Shown: piece after piece, positions 1-9,051 of the stretch
How the letters are laid out: every line of letters starts with the position of its first letter
How positions within the stretch are numbered: position 1 is the stretch's first letter
Origin: Haloarchaeobius amylolyticus
GTDB taxonomy: Archaea; Halobacteriota; Halobacteria; Halobacteriales; Natrialbaceae
DNA: 64,000 bases
Assembly (NCBI RefSeq): GCF_026616195.1
Contig: NZ_JANHDH010000002.1
Coordinates: 868,001-932,000 of the forward strand
Direction of reading: 5' to 3'
Program-made: the position numbers and the translations under genes
The notes under the pieces: model-generated
Told to the model about the DNA's origin: nothing
Databases searched by the model: none
Seen by the model: the letters and a program-made list of their open reading frames with translations, nothing else

Positions 1-1415
1 GTGAAGTACGCGATGGTGAGGATGGCACCGGCGAGCGCCAGTGCGACCCCCGCGCCGGAGCCGGCGTTGACCGCCGCGTCGAACACGAGGAACTTCCCGA
101 AGAACCCGAGCAGCGGCGGGATGCCGACCAGCCCGAGCCCGGCGATGAAGAACGCCGCCGAGAGGTACGGCAGCCGGTTCGCCATGCCACCGAGCCGGTC
201 GAACTCGATGGAGCCGACGGCCGAGTTGATGGCGCCGCTGACGAGGAACAGCGCGCCCTTGGCCAGCGCGTGGTTCAGCGAGTAGACCAGCGCGGCCGCG
301 ATACCGAGCACCGCGAGGTCACCGTACGGCTCGGGGGCCGTGAGTGGCTGGCCCGCGGACCCGCCGGCGATGGCCGTCGCGGCGAACGCGAGGCCGAGCA
401 CGATGAACCCGACCTGGCCGATGCTGGAGTACGCGAGCAGGTCGTCGACGTTGTCGCGGTTGACCGCGCCGAGCCCGCCGACGAGGATGCTCGCGCCGGC
501 CATCACGAACAGGACCGGCCCGAAGAACGCGAGCATCGAGTCGCCCGCGAGGCCGGGCAGGCCGAGGTCGAGCGCGCTCGTGTCCGCGTTCGCGAAGATG
601 GTGAAGTACAGCCGGATGATGGCGTAGACGCCGACCTTCTTCACGACGCCGGCGAGCACCGCCGCGACCGGGGCGGGGGCGGCGCGGTACGCCGCGGGCA
701 CCCACCACTGGAACGGGACGATGCCGGCCTTGAGCGCGAAGACGACGAACAGGACCGCCGAGAGGCCGAGCACCGGCGCGATGCTGGCGATGTCGAACGC
801 GGCCGGGTCCGCCAGTCGGCGCGCCAGGTCGGCCATGTTGAGCGTCCCGGTCGTCGCGTAGAGGCCGCCGATGGCGACCAGCATCAGCGCGCTCCCGACG
901 AGGTTCAGCGTGACGTACTGGAGTGCGGCCTTGGTGTGTTGCGGGCCGGAGTAGAACACGACCAGCACGTAACTCGACATGAGCATCACCTCGAACCAGA
1001 CGAACAGGTTGAAGATGTCGCCGGTGAGGAACGACCCGCTCACGCCCACCAGCATGAAGTGGAACAGCGGGTGGTAGGAGACGCGCTCTGCGGCCCCGTC
1101 GATGTACAGTATCGAGAACGCCAGCGCGGCGATGGAGACCACCGCGGCCAGCGCGAGCATGAACACCGCGAGGTCGTCGGCGACCAGCGAGATGCCGAAG
1201 GGCGCGTCCCAGTTCGACACCTGGTAGGTGATGATGGCGTCGGAGTCGGCCTGGACCTGCTGGAACAGGTACGCCACCGCGGCGACGTAGCCGACGCCGC
1301 CGCCGAGGCTGATGGCCTGCTGGGGGCGCTTCGTCCGGTGGGCGACCAGCGCGAGGATGGCGGTCACCAGCGGGACGAGGACCGGTGCGATGACGGCGAC
1401 CGGGTATTCAGACAT
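1..1415 (-). CDS. mnhD: Mrp/Mnh Na+/H+ antiporter subunit D (partial, C-terminus beyond window)
   Basis: Membrane subunit of the multi-subunit cation/proton antiporter, homologous to the NuoM/NuoN proton-channel subunits of complex I; it helps a halophile expel Na+ using the proton gradient. The reading frame starts at an ATG at 1415 and runs off the left edge with no stop, so about 471 residues are visible. The translation shows many hydrophobic helices, a FNLFVWFEVM segment carrying the conserved Glu, and a KAGIVPFQWWVPAAY segment with the conserved Lys, both typical of the Proton_antipo_M family. The start overlaps the end of mnhC by 8 bases, as expected in a tight operon. Assignment is firm; only the C-terminus is missing. 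Confidence 0.93.
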   Translation of the reverse strand, partial: MSEYPVAVIAPVLVPLVTAILALVAHRTKRPQQAISLGGGVGYVAAVAYLFQQVQADSDAIITYQVSNWDAPFGISLVADDLAVFMLALAAVVSIAALAFSILYIDGAAERVSYHPLFHFMLVGVSGSFLTGDIFNLFVWFEVMLMSSYVLVVFYSGPQHTKAALQYVTLNLVGSALMLVAIGGLYATTGTLNMADLARRLADPAAFDIASIAPVLGLSAVLFVVFALKAGIVPFQWWVPAAYRAAPAPVAAVLAGVVKKVGVYAIIRLYFTIFANADTSALDLGLPGLAGDSMLAFFGPVLFVMAGASILVGGLGAVNRDNVDDLLAYSSIGQVGFIVLGLAFAATAIAGGSAGQPLTAPEPYGDLAVLGIAAALVYSLNHALAKGALFLVSGAINSAVGSIEFDRLGGMANRLPYLSAAFFIAGLGLVGIPPLLGFFGKFLVFDAAVNAGSGAGVALALAGAILTIAYF

Positions 1416-1764
1416 CGTCTGGCTCACCTCCGTTGCCGAGTTCGACGAGGTCGATGGTCCCGTTCTCCTGATAGACGCGGTAGGTCAGCACGAGCGCGAA
1501 CGCGGTCGTCCCGAACCCGATGACGATGGCGGTCAGGACGAGCGCCTGCACCAGCGGGTCCGTGACCTGGGCCGCGCCCTCGCCGTGGTGGCCGAGGACC
1601 GGCACGGCTCCCTCCATCACGCCCATCGTGACGAGGTACATGTTCGCGGCCTGGGAGATGATGCTCACGCCCCAGACGACGCGGACGATGTCGCGCCGGA
1701 GCACGAGGAACGTCCCGAGCGCGAACAGGAGGCCGAGCACGGTCGCGAGGACGAACTCCGTCAT
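1408..1764 (-). CDS. mnhC: Mrp/Mnh antiporter subunit C (NuoK-like)
   Basis: Small membrane subunit of the Mrp antiporter, related to complex I NuoK. The protein has 118 residues and three predicted membrane helices, with the family segment SIISQAANMYLVTMG near residues 34-48 and a second conserved helix around VLTAIVIGFGTTAFAL. A much longer reading frame is open upstream, but ATG at 1764 is chosen because it gives the usual MnhC length and overlaps the end of mnhB by 4 bases. It lies between mnhB and mnhD in the same operon. Confidence 0.93.
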   Translation of the reverse strand: MTEFVLATVLGLLFALGTFLVLRRDIVRVVWGVSIISQAANMYLVTMGVMEGAVPVLGHHGEGAAQVTDPLVQALVLTAIVIGFGTTAFALVLTYRVYQENGTIDLVELGNGGEPDDV

Positions 1765-2270
1765 TCGCCACCCACCACCGAGAGGATCGTGAGGAGGCCA
1801 CCGACGACCACGAGGTACACCCCGAGGTCGAACGCGAAGGCGGTCGCCCAGTGTATCTGGAAGAGCGTGTCGAAGACGAAGTCCCCGACGACGCCGAGGC
1901 CCGCACCGTAGTAGGTGTCGTCGACCTGGTTGAGGAAGGCGTCGCCGAAGGCGATGGCCGCCAGGCCACTCATCGAGGCGATGAGCAGCCCGATGCCGAA
2001 CATGCTCCGGAAGTCGGTCACGATGGCCGGGCGGTCGATGCCCAGCGAGGCCTCCACGTCGCGGTCGAACAACGTCTCCTGCAGGTAGTCGAGCCCGAAG
2101 ATGACGTAGACGAGGGCGAACGCGGCGGCCGTGAGGACGCCCGCGATGAAGCCCCCGCCGGGGAGGTTGTGACCCTGGAACAGCAGGGCGACGGCCGTCA
2201 CCAGGATGAGGGGCACGACGATGCGCGCCACCGTCCGGGCGATGACCGTCGTGTCGTCGCTGTAGCTCAT
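1761..2270 (-). CDS. mnhB: Mrp/Mnh antiporter subunit B
   Basis: Membrane subunit B of the Mrp antiporter. The 169-residue protein contains the family-typical stretch FQGHNLPGGGFIAGVLTAAA near residues 28-47 and four hydrophobic helices. The ATG at 2270 overlaps the mnhA stop by 4 bases, which supports this start over the longer open frame. The visible order is A-B-C-D; subunits E, F and G are not in the window and may lie further along past the left edge or elsewhere. Confidence 0.93.
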   Translation of the reverse strand: MSYSDDTTVIARTVARIVVPLILVTAVALLFQGHNLPGGGFIAGVLTAAAFALVYVIFGLDYLQETLFDRDVEASLGIDRPAIVTDFRSMFGIGLLIASMSGLAAIAFGDAFLNQVDDTYYGAGLGVVGDFVFDTLFQIHWATAFAFDLGVYLVVVGGLLTILSVVGGE

Positions 2271-4843
2271 TCGGTCCCACCTCGTTCGCGCAGGGCGACC
2301 AGTGTCACGACCGACAGCGCTGCCATCGCGACGACCGCTATCTCTCCCATCGTATCGAATGCCCGGAAGTCGACCAAGATGACGTTGACGATGTTCGTCC
2401 CACCGGCCTCGGGGTAGGAGGCCGCCGCCAGCGTGGTCGCGATGGTGTCCGGCTTGTCCGCGGTCGTCAGCAGGACGGTGACGAACACCGTCGCGCCGAC
2501 GACCAGCGAGAGCGCCCCGTCGCGGAGCACCCGCATCCGGTCCCACCGGCCGTAGAACGCCGGCAACTTGTCGAGGACGAGCAGGAAGATGACCAGCACG
2601 AGCGTCTCGACGACCAGTTGCGTGAGCGCGAGGTCGGGCGCGTTGGCGAGGATGAAGAATATCGCCACCATGAACCCGAGGATGGAGAGCGTGAGCACGC
2701 CCGCGATGTGCGAGGGTGCCCGGCTCACCGCGAGCGCGGCCACGACGGCCAGCGAGAGCACGAGCACGACCGGCACCGAGGTCGTCAGGCTCACGTCCTG
2801 GAGCAACACCGCCCAGGCGAAGACGGCCACGACGGCCGCGACGAGGACGCCCGCGACGCCGGTCGCGGTCTCCAGCGAGGCGTTGCTGAACAGGACCGCC
2901 GTCACCACGAGGACGGTCCCGACCAGCACGAGCGGGAGTGCCGACCCGAGAGAGGTCGGGAGGTCGGGCGAGACGCCGGCGGTGACGTAGCCGAGGATGG
3001 TCAGCGTGGCGAACGCCGCGACGGTCCAGGTCGCGTACGTGCGAAGCAGGCCGTTCTGGACCAGCCCGCGGAGGCGGTCACTGCCGGGGTTGAGCGCCTC
3101 GGTCCCGTTGTCGTACCACCAGTTCGCCCGGACCGGCCCGCGCAGGAGCGACCGGATACCGTCGTGGAGCCGGTCGTACTGCGGGTAGGCCGCGACGCCC
3201 AGGACGATGGTGAGCGCGCTCATGCCGGCCCACGGCTTGGGCGAGGTCGGCAGGTAGTAGCTGAAGGCCTCGCCCTCGGCGCCGACCGGTTCGACCGCGT
3301 GGATGACCTCACCGACGAAGTGGTTGAGCGGGCCGAGGTGGACGCCGAACGTCGAGGTGATGCCGACGACGCCGACGACGCCAGCGAGGGTCGCCAGCAC
3401 CGCGGGCGGGGCGAGCATCGGCAGCGGCGGGGAGTGGACGTGCCCCAGTTCGTCCGGTTTCTCCCCGAAGAACAGCATCAGGAAGCGGATGGAGTAGAGG
3501 AACGTGAAGACGCTCCCGAAGACTGCGACGGCCGGGATGAGCCAGTAGATACCGCCCGAGGCCGCACCCGTCTCCCACGCCGCGTGGAACAGGAACTCCT
3601 TGGAGTAGAAGCCGTTGAACGGCGGGACGCCGGCCATCCCGAGCGCGGCGACCGCGGCGATGACCGCCGTGACGGGCAGGTCCTCGCGCAGGCCGCCCAG
3701 TTCGGCTATCTTCCGGGTGCCTGCCTCGTGCGCGATGATACCCGCGACGAGGAACAGGGTCGCCTTGAACAGCGCGTGGTTCAGGATGTGGAACGCGCCC
3801 GTCTCCGCGCCGAGGTGGCCCGCGAAGCCGAAGCCGGCGACGATGAGGCCGAGGTGGGAGGCGGTCGAGTACGCGAGCAGCTCCTTGATGTCGGTCGCCG
3901 ACACCGCGAGGATGGCCGTGACGGTCATCGTCAGCAGGCCGAGGCTCGCGAACGCGAGCGTCCACAGTTCGAGGCTCCCGGGGTGTGCCCCCTCCGGCAG
4001 GAACAGCGGACGCACGCGGCCGACGAGGTAGACGCCGGCCTTGACCATCGTCGCGGAGTGCAGGAACGCCGAGACCGGCGTCGGTGCCTCCATCGCGTTC
4101 GGCAGCCAGATGTGCAGCGGGACCTGTGCGGACTTCGCGGCCGCGCCGACCCCGACGAGCGCGAGGACGAGCCAGAAGACGCCCTGCTCCTCCATCGCGG
4201 CGCGCATCGCTTCGGCGTTCTCCGCGCTGCCGAGCATGGCGTTCTCGCCACCGAACAGCGCCCACGTCGCCTGGCCGAGCGCGTCCGCGCTGACGGTGTG
4301 CAGGATGACGAAGCCGACCAGCATGAACAGCCCACCCGCGACCGTGATGAGCATGGACTTGCGCGCGGCGTACTGCGAGGAGTCCTGGTCGGTGTAGTGC
4401 CCGATGAGCAGGAACGAGGTCAGGCTCGTCAGCTCCCAGAACAGGAACAGGGTGATGAGGTCGGCCGCGAGCGCGACCCCCAGCATCGACCCCATGAACG
4501 CCAGCAGCGTGGCGTAGTACTTCGGCTGCCCCGGCTCGCCGTGCATGTACCCACCCGAGTAGGTGAGGATGGCGACGCCGACCCCGGTGGCCAGCGTGGC
4601 GATGAGCAGCGACAGTCCGTCGACGTAGAACCGCAGCGAGACGTCGAGTGTCGGTATCCATTCTACCCCGGCGGCGCCGTGTGTCCCGTAGAGCTGGGAG
4701 ACGAGTCCCAGACAGACGAGCGCGACCGCGGCGGCGAAGTACGCCGTCCGCTCCCCGAGGCCACGATAGACCACGGGGACGGCAGCCGCGCCCAGGAACG
4801 GCAGGCCAACGAGGGCGAGGAGGACCGCAAGGTCCGGTGTCAT
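2267..4843 (-). CDS. mnhA: Mrp/Mnh antiporter subunit A, with C-terminal MnhB-like domain
   Basis: Largest subunit of the Mrp antiporter, homologous to NuoL. The protein has 858 residues. The first half holds the proton-antiporter core: FWELTS with the conserved Glu at 137, AAAKSAQ with Lys237, and HSATMVKAG with His262 and Lys268. The last third (about 610-858) is a separate hydrophobic block resembling the MrpB N-terminal region that is normally fused to MrpA. It is the first gene of the operon. TATA-like stretches on the minus strand near 4871-4888 lie about 30-45 bases upstream of the ATG, suggesting a very short leader. Confidence 0.95.
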   Translation of the reverse strand: MTPDLAVLLALVGLPFLGAAAVPVVYRGLGERTAYFAAAVALVCLGLVSQLYGTHGAAGVEWIPTLDVSLRFYVDGLSLLIATLATGVGVAILTYSGGYMHGEPGQPKYYATLLAFMGSMLGVALAADLITLFLFWELTSLTSFLLIGHYTDQDSSQYAARKSMLITVAGGLFMLVGFVILHTVSADALGQATWALFGGENAMLGSAENAEAMRAAMEEQGVFWLVLALVGVGAAAKSAQVPLHIWLPNAMEAPTPVSAFLHSATMVKAGVYLVGRVRPLFLPEGAHPGSLELWTLAFASLGLLTMTVTAILAVSATDIKELLAYSTASHLGLIVAGFGFAGHLGAETGAFHILNHALFKATLFLVAGIIAHEAGTRKIAELGGLREDLPVTAVIAAVAALGMAGVPPFNGFYSKEFLFHAAWETGAASGGIYWLIPAVAVFGSVFTFLYSIRFLMLFFGEKPDELGHVHSPPLPMLAPPAVLATLAGVVGVVGITSTFGVHLGPLNHFVGEVIHAVEPVGAEGEAFSYYLPTSPKPWAGMSALTIVLGVAAYPQYDRLHDGIRSLLRGPVRANWWYDNGTEALNPGSDRLRGLVQNGLLRTYATWTVAAFATLTILGYVTAGVSPDLPTSLGSALPLVLVGTVLVVTAVLFSNASLETATGVAGVLVAAVVAVFAWAVLLQDVSLTTSVPVVLVLSLAVVAALAVSRAPSHIAGVLTLSILGFMVAIFFILANAPDLALTQLVVETLVLVIFLLVLDKLPAFYGRWDRMRVLRDGALSLVVGATVFVTVLLTTADKPDTIATTLAAASYPEAGGTNIVNVILVDFRAFDTMGEIAVVAMAALSVVTLVALRERGGTE

Positions 4844-5009
4844 TGCTACTCGAAACGTGCGAGGACCCGGACTTATGTCTTCTTAAAGCGGACGTGTCGG
4901 CATCCGACAGTACGAAACGTTATGTACGACCCCGATGCACGATAGGGTACGATGCACCGCGGCTGTGATTACAGATGGGCAAGCGCGACTCCGGTGTGTC
5001 GAGGTGGCC

Positions 5010-5576
5010 ATGAGTAGCCAGACGACTGTCGTCGATGGCAAGCTCTCGAAAGGTGAGATATTCGACGTCCTCCGCAACCAGCGACGCCGGTTCGTCCTCC
5101 AGTACCTGAAACGGGTCGGCGAACCCGTCGAGCTGGGCGAACTCGCGACCCAGGTCGCCGCCTGGGAGTACCGGACACCATGCGACGAGGTCACCTCCGA
5201 ACAGCGAAAGCGCGTGTACACGACCCTCCAGCAGACCCACCTCCCCCGGATGGCCGAGGCCAACATCATCGAGTACGACTCCGACGACGGCCTCATCCAG
5301 CCGACGACGCGTACCAAGGACCTCTCCATCTACCTGGAGATCGTCCCGGGGAGCGAACTCCCCTGGCGCGAGTACTACCTCTCGCTCGGCGCGGTCAGCT
5401 GTGCGCTCTGTGCGGCCGTCTGGGGCAACGTCTACCCCTTCACCGTCCTCCCCGACGTGGCCTGGGCGATGCTCATCTCGGTGTCGTTCACCGTCTCCGC
5501 GGCGATCCACATCTACTACGAGCAGAACATGCGTCTGGGCGACCTCGAGATTCCGCCGGAACTGGAGCTCGAGTGA
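5010..5576 (+). CDS. membrane-anchored HTH protein (DUF7344-like)
   Basis: A 188-residue haloarchaeal protein. Residues 15-110 look like a winged-helix domain, opening with the segment KGEIFDVLRNQRRRFVLQYL, followed by two membrane helices at about 128-147 and 150-170 and a short acidic tail. This layout suits the haloarchaeal DUF7344 group; the regulatory target is unknown. An upstream in-frame ATG exists at 4935, but its 25-residue extension is not DUF7344-like, so ATG 5010 is preferred. It is transcribed divergently from mnhA across 166 bases. A role in regulating the Mrp operon is possible from position only. Confidence 0.75.
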   Translation: MSSQTTVVDGKLSKGEIFDVLRNQRRRFVLQYLKRVGEPVELGELATQVAAWEYRTPCDEVTSEQRKRVYTTLQQTHLPRMAEANIIEYDSDDGLIQPTTRTKDLSIYLEIVPGSELPWREYYLSLGAVSCALCAAVWGNVYPFTVLPDVAWAMLISVSFTVSAAIHIYYEQNMRLGDLEIPPELELE

Positions 5577-5650
5577 GCCGCCTCGACCGGGTCTCCCGAA
5601 TACACGAGTCGCACGCACTCGCGCGCCTCGCCCACCCACTTGGCCGTTCT

Positions 5651-5658
5651 ATTTATAC
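5651..5658 (+). promoter_or_regulatory. TATA box of the pilin-like gene
   Basis: The sequence atttatac lies 25-32 bases before the ATG at 5683. In archaea this spacing puts transcription start at or next to the start codon, so the mRNA is likely leaderless. It also supports the 5683 start over upstream in-frame codons. Confidence 0.7.
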
Positions 5659-5682
5659 AAGCGTACCCCCAACTCGCACCAG

Positions 5683-6147
5683 ATGCAACTCCGGGCCCTC
5701 GTAACCGACGACGACGCGCTCTCGCCGGTCATCGGTGTCGTACTCATGGTGGCCGTGACGGTCGTGCTCTCCGCCGCCGTCGGGGCGTTCGTCCTCGACA
5801 TCGGGTCGCAGGTGACCCAGAAGTCCCCGAACGTCGTCGTCGGATACGACTTCGCCGTCGACGGGGCCGGTGACGAGTACGTGAACCTCACCCACGGCGG
5901 CGGCGACGATGTCGAGTCCGGGAACGTCGAGGTGTTCATCAACGGGACGGTGGCGTGGAACGAAGGCGCCCAGAACTCGTGGGCGGTCGAAGGCTCCGAC
6001 GGGTGGAACGACGGTGGCGAGATACGTGGCGGCAACCGGGTCGCGCTGAATGGCTCGACCAGCCTGGTCTCCTCGGGCGACACGGTCCAGGTCGTCTGGC
6101 GCAAGGGCGACAGTTCCTCGATACTCGGGACGAAGACCGTCCCGTGA
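5683..6147 (+). CDS. type IV pilin-like protein (archaeal Pilin_N domain)
   Basis: Secreted or surface protein with an archaeal class III signal peptide. The 154-residue product begins with a short charged stretch ending in DDDALSPVIGVVLMVAVTVV, the hallmark of haloarchaeal pilins cut by prepilin peptidase PibD, followed by one hydrophobic helix (about 13-35). The rest (40-154) is a beta-rich soluble domain ending in a VVWR segment. No pilus assembly ATPase or membrane platform (PilB/PilC) is nearby, so it is an orphan pilin that would need assembly genes elsewhere. The upstream TATA box gives a leaderless transcript. Confidence 0.85.
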   Translation: MQLRALVTDDDALSPVIGVVLMVAVTVVLSAAVGAFVLDIGSQVTQKSPNVVVGYDFAVDGAGDEYVNLTHGGGDDVESGNVEVFINGTVAWNEGAQNSWAVEGSDGWNDGGEIRGGNRVALNGSTSLVSSGDTVQVVWRKGDSSSILGTKTVP

Positions 6148-6168
6148 CCCCGGCGGCACAATCGTCAG

Positions 6169-6176
6169 TTTTTAAC
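6169..6176 (+). promoter_or_regulatory. TATA box of the phosphoribosyltransferase gene
   Basis: The sequence tttttaac ends 23 bases before ATG 6199, the usual archaeal spacing for a leaderless transcript. Confidence 0.65.
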
Positions 6177-6198
6177 GCTGCTTCGCCCGACCTACGAC

Positions 6199-6768
6199 AT
6201 GGACCAACTCAAGGAGTCCCTCCTCGACGCGCCGATCATCGAGAAGAACGGGTACCACTACTTCGTCCATCCCATCAGCGACGGGGTCCCGCAGCTCGAC
6301 CCCGGACTCCTCCGGGAGATCGTCATCCGCATCATCCGCAAGGCCGACCTCGAAGAGGTCGACAAAATCGTCACACCGGCCGCGATGGGCATCCACATCT
6401 CGACGGCCGTCTCCCTGATGACCGACATCCCCCTGACGGTCATCCGCAAGCGCGAGTACGGCCTGGAGGGTGAGGTCTCGCTCGCCCAGCAGACCGGCTA
6501 CTCCGAGAACGAGATGTTCATCAACGACGTCCACGAGGGCGACCGCGTGCTCGTCCTCGACGACGTGCTCTCGACCGGCGGCACGCTCGCGGCGGTCCTC
6601 GGCGCACTCGACGACATCGGGGCCGACGTGGTCGACTGCGTCGCGGTCATCAAGAAGGTCGGCGGCGAGAACAAGATCGACGACTCGCCCTACGACGTGA
6701 AGACGCTCATCAACGTCGACGTGATCGACGGCGAGGTCGTCATCGTCGACGAGGACGGCGACGACTGA
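6199..6768 (+). CDS. hpt: hypoxanthine/guanine phosphoribosyltransferase-like purine salvage enzyme
   Basis: Type I phosphoribosyltransferase predicted to join a purine base to PRPP to give the nucleotide plus pyrophosphate. The 189-residue protein carries the PRPP-binding loop [13 protein letters not shown] at 117-129, preceded by a KREYGL segment near 84-89 in the flexible hood region. The archaeal family was first annotated as adenine phosphoribosyltransferase; family members are now usually called HGPRTase-like. Base preference cannot be read from sequence. It stands alone with its own TATA box. Confidence 0.88.
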   Translation: MDQLKESLLDAPIIEKNGYHYFVHPISDGVPQLDPGLLREIVIRIIRKADLEEVDKIVTPAAMGIHISTAVSLMTDIPLTVIRKREYGLEGEVSLAQQTGYSENEMFINDVHEGDRVLVLDDVLSTGGTLAAVLGALDDIGADVVDCVAVIKKVGGENKIDDSPYDVKTLINVDVIDGEVVIVDEDGDD

Positions 6769-6807
6769 CCGGGCCTCCGGACCTCGTTCTTCGCGGCGCA
6801 ATCGCAC

Positions 6808-7698
6808 CTAGCGCTGGCGCCAGCTCCACCCGGGTTCCCAGCCGAGGAGTTCCGTTGCTTTCGTGGTATCGACCAGCGGTGCGTAGTCGCCGTCCCCGAG
6901 CCCTCGGAGTTCCGCGTCCGGGAACAACTCGGCGGCGATCTCGCGGGTGGGCGTCTCGGCGCTCGTGTCCGGGGCCGACACCCAGACCGGTTCGTGGCCG
7001 TCGAAGTCGGCCTCGACGGCGCGCCGGACGAGGTCGACCGCGTCCGAGACGTGGACGTAGGTGAACAGCGTGTTGCGCTGGGTGTGGAAGTTCTCCGAGT
7101 CGCGCAGGCCGGACAGCGTCCGGTCGGCCTCGACGAACGTCTCCCGGGCCATCTCGTCGTCGACGACCCAGGGGAACCGGACCGAGGTGATGGTCCGGGG
7201 GCGGTCCGCGGGGCGACGCGCGAACCCGTCGGCGATGACCTCCAGCGTCTGCTTCCCGAGGGCGTATGGGTTCGAGGGGGTGAGGCGGTGGGCCTCGTCG
7301 ACGGGCAGGTAGTCCACGGTGATGGGGTGTGGTTCGAAGCCGCCGCCGATGGCGCTGAAGCTCGACGCCAGGACCGCCGTCTCGAGGCCGAGTTCGCCGG
7401 CGGCCTCCAGCACGTGGTAGCTGGACATCGCGTTGCTCTCGAAGGTCCGGTACCCCGGCGTCACGTCGGGCGTCGGGAGCATCCCGAGGTGGACGACGGC
7501 GTCGGCGTCGGCCTTCGCGAGCGACCCGTAGACCTCGCCCGCGTCGAGCAGGTCCGTCGTGAGGTAGGCGTCCGAGTGCTCCTCGTCGCGTTTCCCCCGC
7601 GAGAGGTCGACGGTCCGGTACCCTGCCTCGTTCAGGTGCCGGAGGATGTTGCGTCCGACCCGGCCGTTGCCACCGGTGACTGCGACGGTCTCGGTCAT
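6808..7698 (-). CDS. NAD-dependent epimerase/dehydratase family protein
   Basis: Short-chain dehydrogenase of the extended (epimerase) type, 296 residues. The N-terminus holds the Rossmann nucleotide-binding turn VTGGNGRVG (residues 7-15), followed by the expected V-V-HLGM strand near 70 and the catalytic-type SNPYALGKQ segment (Tyr and Lys) near 142. The substrate is probably a nucleotide sugar or a related carbonyl compound, but no sugar genes adjoin it. A TATA-like stretch near 7723-7733 on the minus strand suits a leaderless start at ATG 7698. Family firm, substrate unknown. Confidence 0.85.
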   Translation of the reverse strand: MTETVAVTGGNGRVGRNILRHLNEAGYRTVDLSRGKRDEEHSDAYLTTDLLDAGEVYGSLAKADADAVVHLGMLPTPDVTPGYRTFESNAMSSYHVLEAAGELGLETAVLASSFSAIGGGFEPHPITVDYLPVDEAHRLTPSNPYALGKQTLEVIADGFARRPADRPRTITSVRFPWVVDDEMARETFVEADRTLSGLRDSENFHTQRNTLFTYVHVSDAVDLVRRAVEADFDGHEPVWVSAPDTSAETPTREIAAELFPDAELRGLGDGDYAPLVDTTKATELLGWEPGWSWRQR

Positions 7699-7775
7699 GG
7701 GTCACACGTCCGCGCCGGGACGGATAAGGAGCGGTGTCATCGGCGAGACGACCCGAGGGATGGGGCGGGACGGGG

Positions 7776-8795
7776 TCAGTCCGCGTCGTTTCCGACGCGC
7801 GGGTCCAGCACCGTGTAGGCGAGGTCCTGGACGAAGTTGCCCGCGATGCCGACGAACGCGACGACCATCGTCACGCCGAGGATGAGTGGCATGTCGCGGG
7901 CGCTCACCGCCTCGAGCATGAGGGCGGCGAGGCCGTCGATGTTGAACACCGATTCGATGACGAAGACGCTGAGGACGAGGACGCTGAGCATGTCCGTGAA
8001 GAACAGCGAGACCAGCGGGATGGCCGCGTTCCGGAGGACGTGCCTGGCGACGCGGATGGGGCCGGCGCCCTTGGCGCGGGCGATCTTCACGAACTCGGTG
8101 TCGATGTACTCCAGCGACTCCGCGCGGGCGTAGCGCAACTGCCCGGCGAACAGGGCGGTCGTCAGGGTCGCGATGGGGAGCAGGAAGTACGCCTGCGTGG
8201 TCGTGACCTCGGGACCGGGGAGCAGTCCCCAGTGCATCGTGAACCCGAGGTGGAACAGTTCGCTGGTCTGTATCGGGTAGGGGAAGCCGATGACGCTGTG
8301 CTGGTTGACGATGGCGTCGACGAGGATGTACGCCAGCCAGAAGTTCGGTACCCCCAGCCCGAGGTAGGCGACCGTGGTGACGAGCCTGTCGCTGAAGGTG
8401 TGCTGGCGGAACGCGGCGAACAGGCCGAAACTGATGCCGAAGAAGGCGGCGAGGACGATGGAGGGGACGAGGTACGCCAGTGTCATGCCCGCCCGGTCAC
8501 CGATGACGTCGAGGACCGGTTCGCCGGTGGTGTAGGAGATCCCCCAGTCGCCGGTCGAGATGCCGACGATCCAGTTCGCCCATCGCTGGACGAGGGGGTC
8601 GTTCAGGTTCCTCGCCTCGCGGTAGGCCTCGATGGCCTCGTTGACGTCTCCCCCGGTCGTCATCGCGCCGTAGGCGACCGACCCGACGTTCGGGTCGTTG
8701 GTGAGGGCGATGACGCCGAAGGCGACGCTGATGACGAGGTACACCGAGAAGATGGCGAACAGCCCCCGGCGGAGGAGCTTCCGGCGCATGCTCAC
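7776..8795 (-). CDS. dppB: ABC transporter permease, Dpp/Opp type (DppB-like)
   Basis: Inner-membrane permease of a peptide/nickel-type ABC importer, 339 residues with about six membrane helices. The EAA-type coupling loop is visible as EFVKIARAKGAGPIRVARHV (about 234-253), which docks on the ATPase. The start is taken as GTG 8795 because a GGAGGTG ribosome-binding sequence sits seven bases upstream; an ATG two codons later (8789) is possible. It is transcribed away from permease C and the two ATPases, an unusual split for a system whose genes are normally in one operon. No solute-binding protein gene is visible here. Confidence 0.9.
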   Translation of the reverse strand: MSMRRKLLRRGLFAIFSVYLVISVAFGVIALTNDPNVGSVAYGAMTTGGDVNEAIEAYREARNLNDPLVQRWANWIVGISTGDWGISYTTGEPVLDVIGDRAGMTLAYLVPSIVLAAFFGISFGLFAAFRQHTFSDRLVTTVAYLGLGVPNFWLAYILVDAIVNQHSVIGFPYPIQTSELFHLGFTMHWGLLPGPEVTTTQAYFLLPIATLTTALFAGQLRYARAESLEYIDTEFVKIARAKGAGPIRVARHVLRNAAIPLVSLFFTDMLSVLVLSVFVIESVFNIDGLAALMLEAVSARDMPLILGVTMVVAFVGIAGNFVQDLAYTVLDPRVGNDAD

Positions 8796-8942
8796 GGCCG
8801 GACACCTCCTGTCGGGGTGGGGCCCGTCGCGTATCGTGTAGATCTGGAGCGCATCTGTTGTCTCTCGTCACCCAGCGAACCCTTAAATGGGGGTGCCGTT
8901 CCGGCCCGGATGGCCCGAAACCGACCGACGGGGGCGGGGTCG

Positions 8943-8966
8943 AATGTCAAAAGCTCGTTTGACATT
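8943..8966. promoter_or_regulatory. palindromic operator candidate between divergent permease genes
   Basis: A perfect 9-base inverted repeat (aatgtcaaa, six-base spacer, tttgacatt) lies in the 256-base gap between the divergent permease genes. A TATA-like ttattta follows at about 8974-8980 for the rightward operon, and a minus-strand TATA candidate (8881-8888) serves permease B. The position just upstream of a core promoter suits a dimeric regulator that controls both halves. No regulator gene is adjacent. Confidence 0.6.
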
Positions 8967-9051
8967 TTGGTAGTTATTTACGATGAGGGACTGACGTATG
9001 GCCCAAGAATGACCTTCCGTCCTCTCGTTGCGACCCTGGAGGTGCCCACGG

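Noticed and set aside
2618-4945. Long plus-strand reading frame opposite mnhA
   Set aside because: Translation is a monotonous Arg/Glu/Gly/Asp-rich chain, the classic shadow of a GC-rich membrane protein gene; mnhA on the other strand has all family motifs.
5401-5682. Longer N-terminus of the pilin-like protein
   Set aside because: The extra residues are the overlapping frame of the previous gene, and the TATA box at 5651 lies inside it; a pilin signal must be near the N-terminus.
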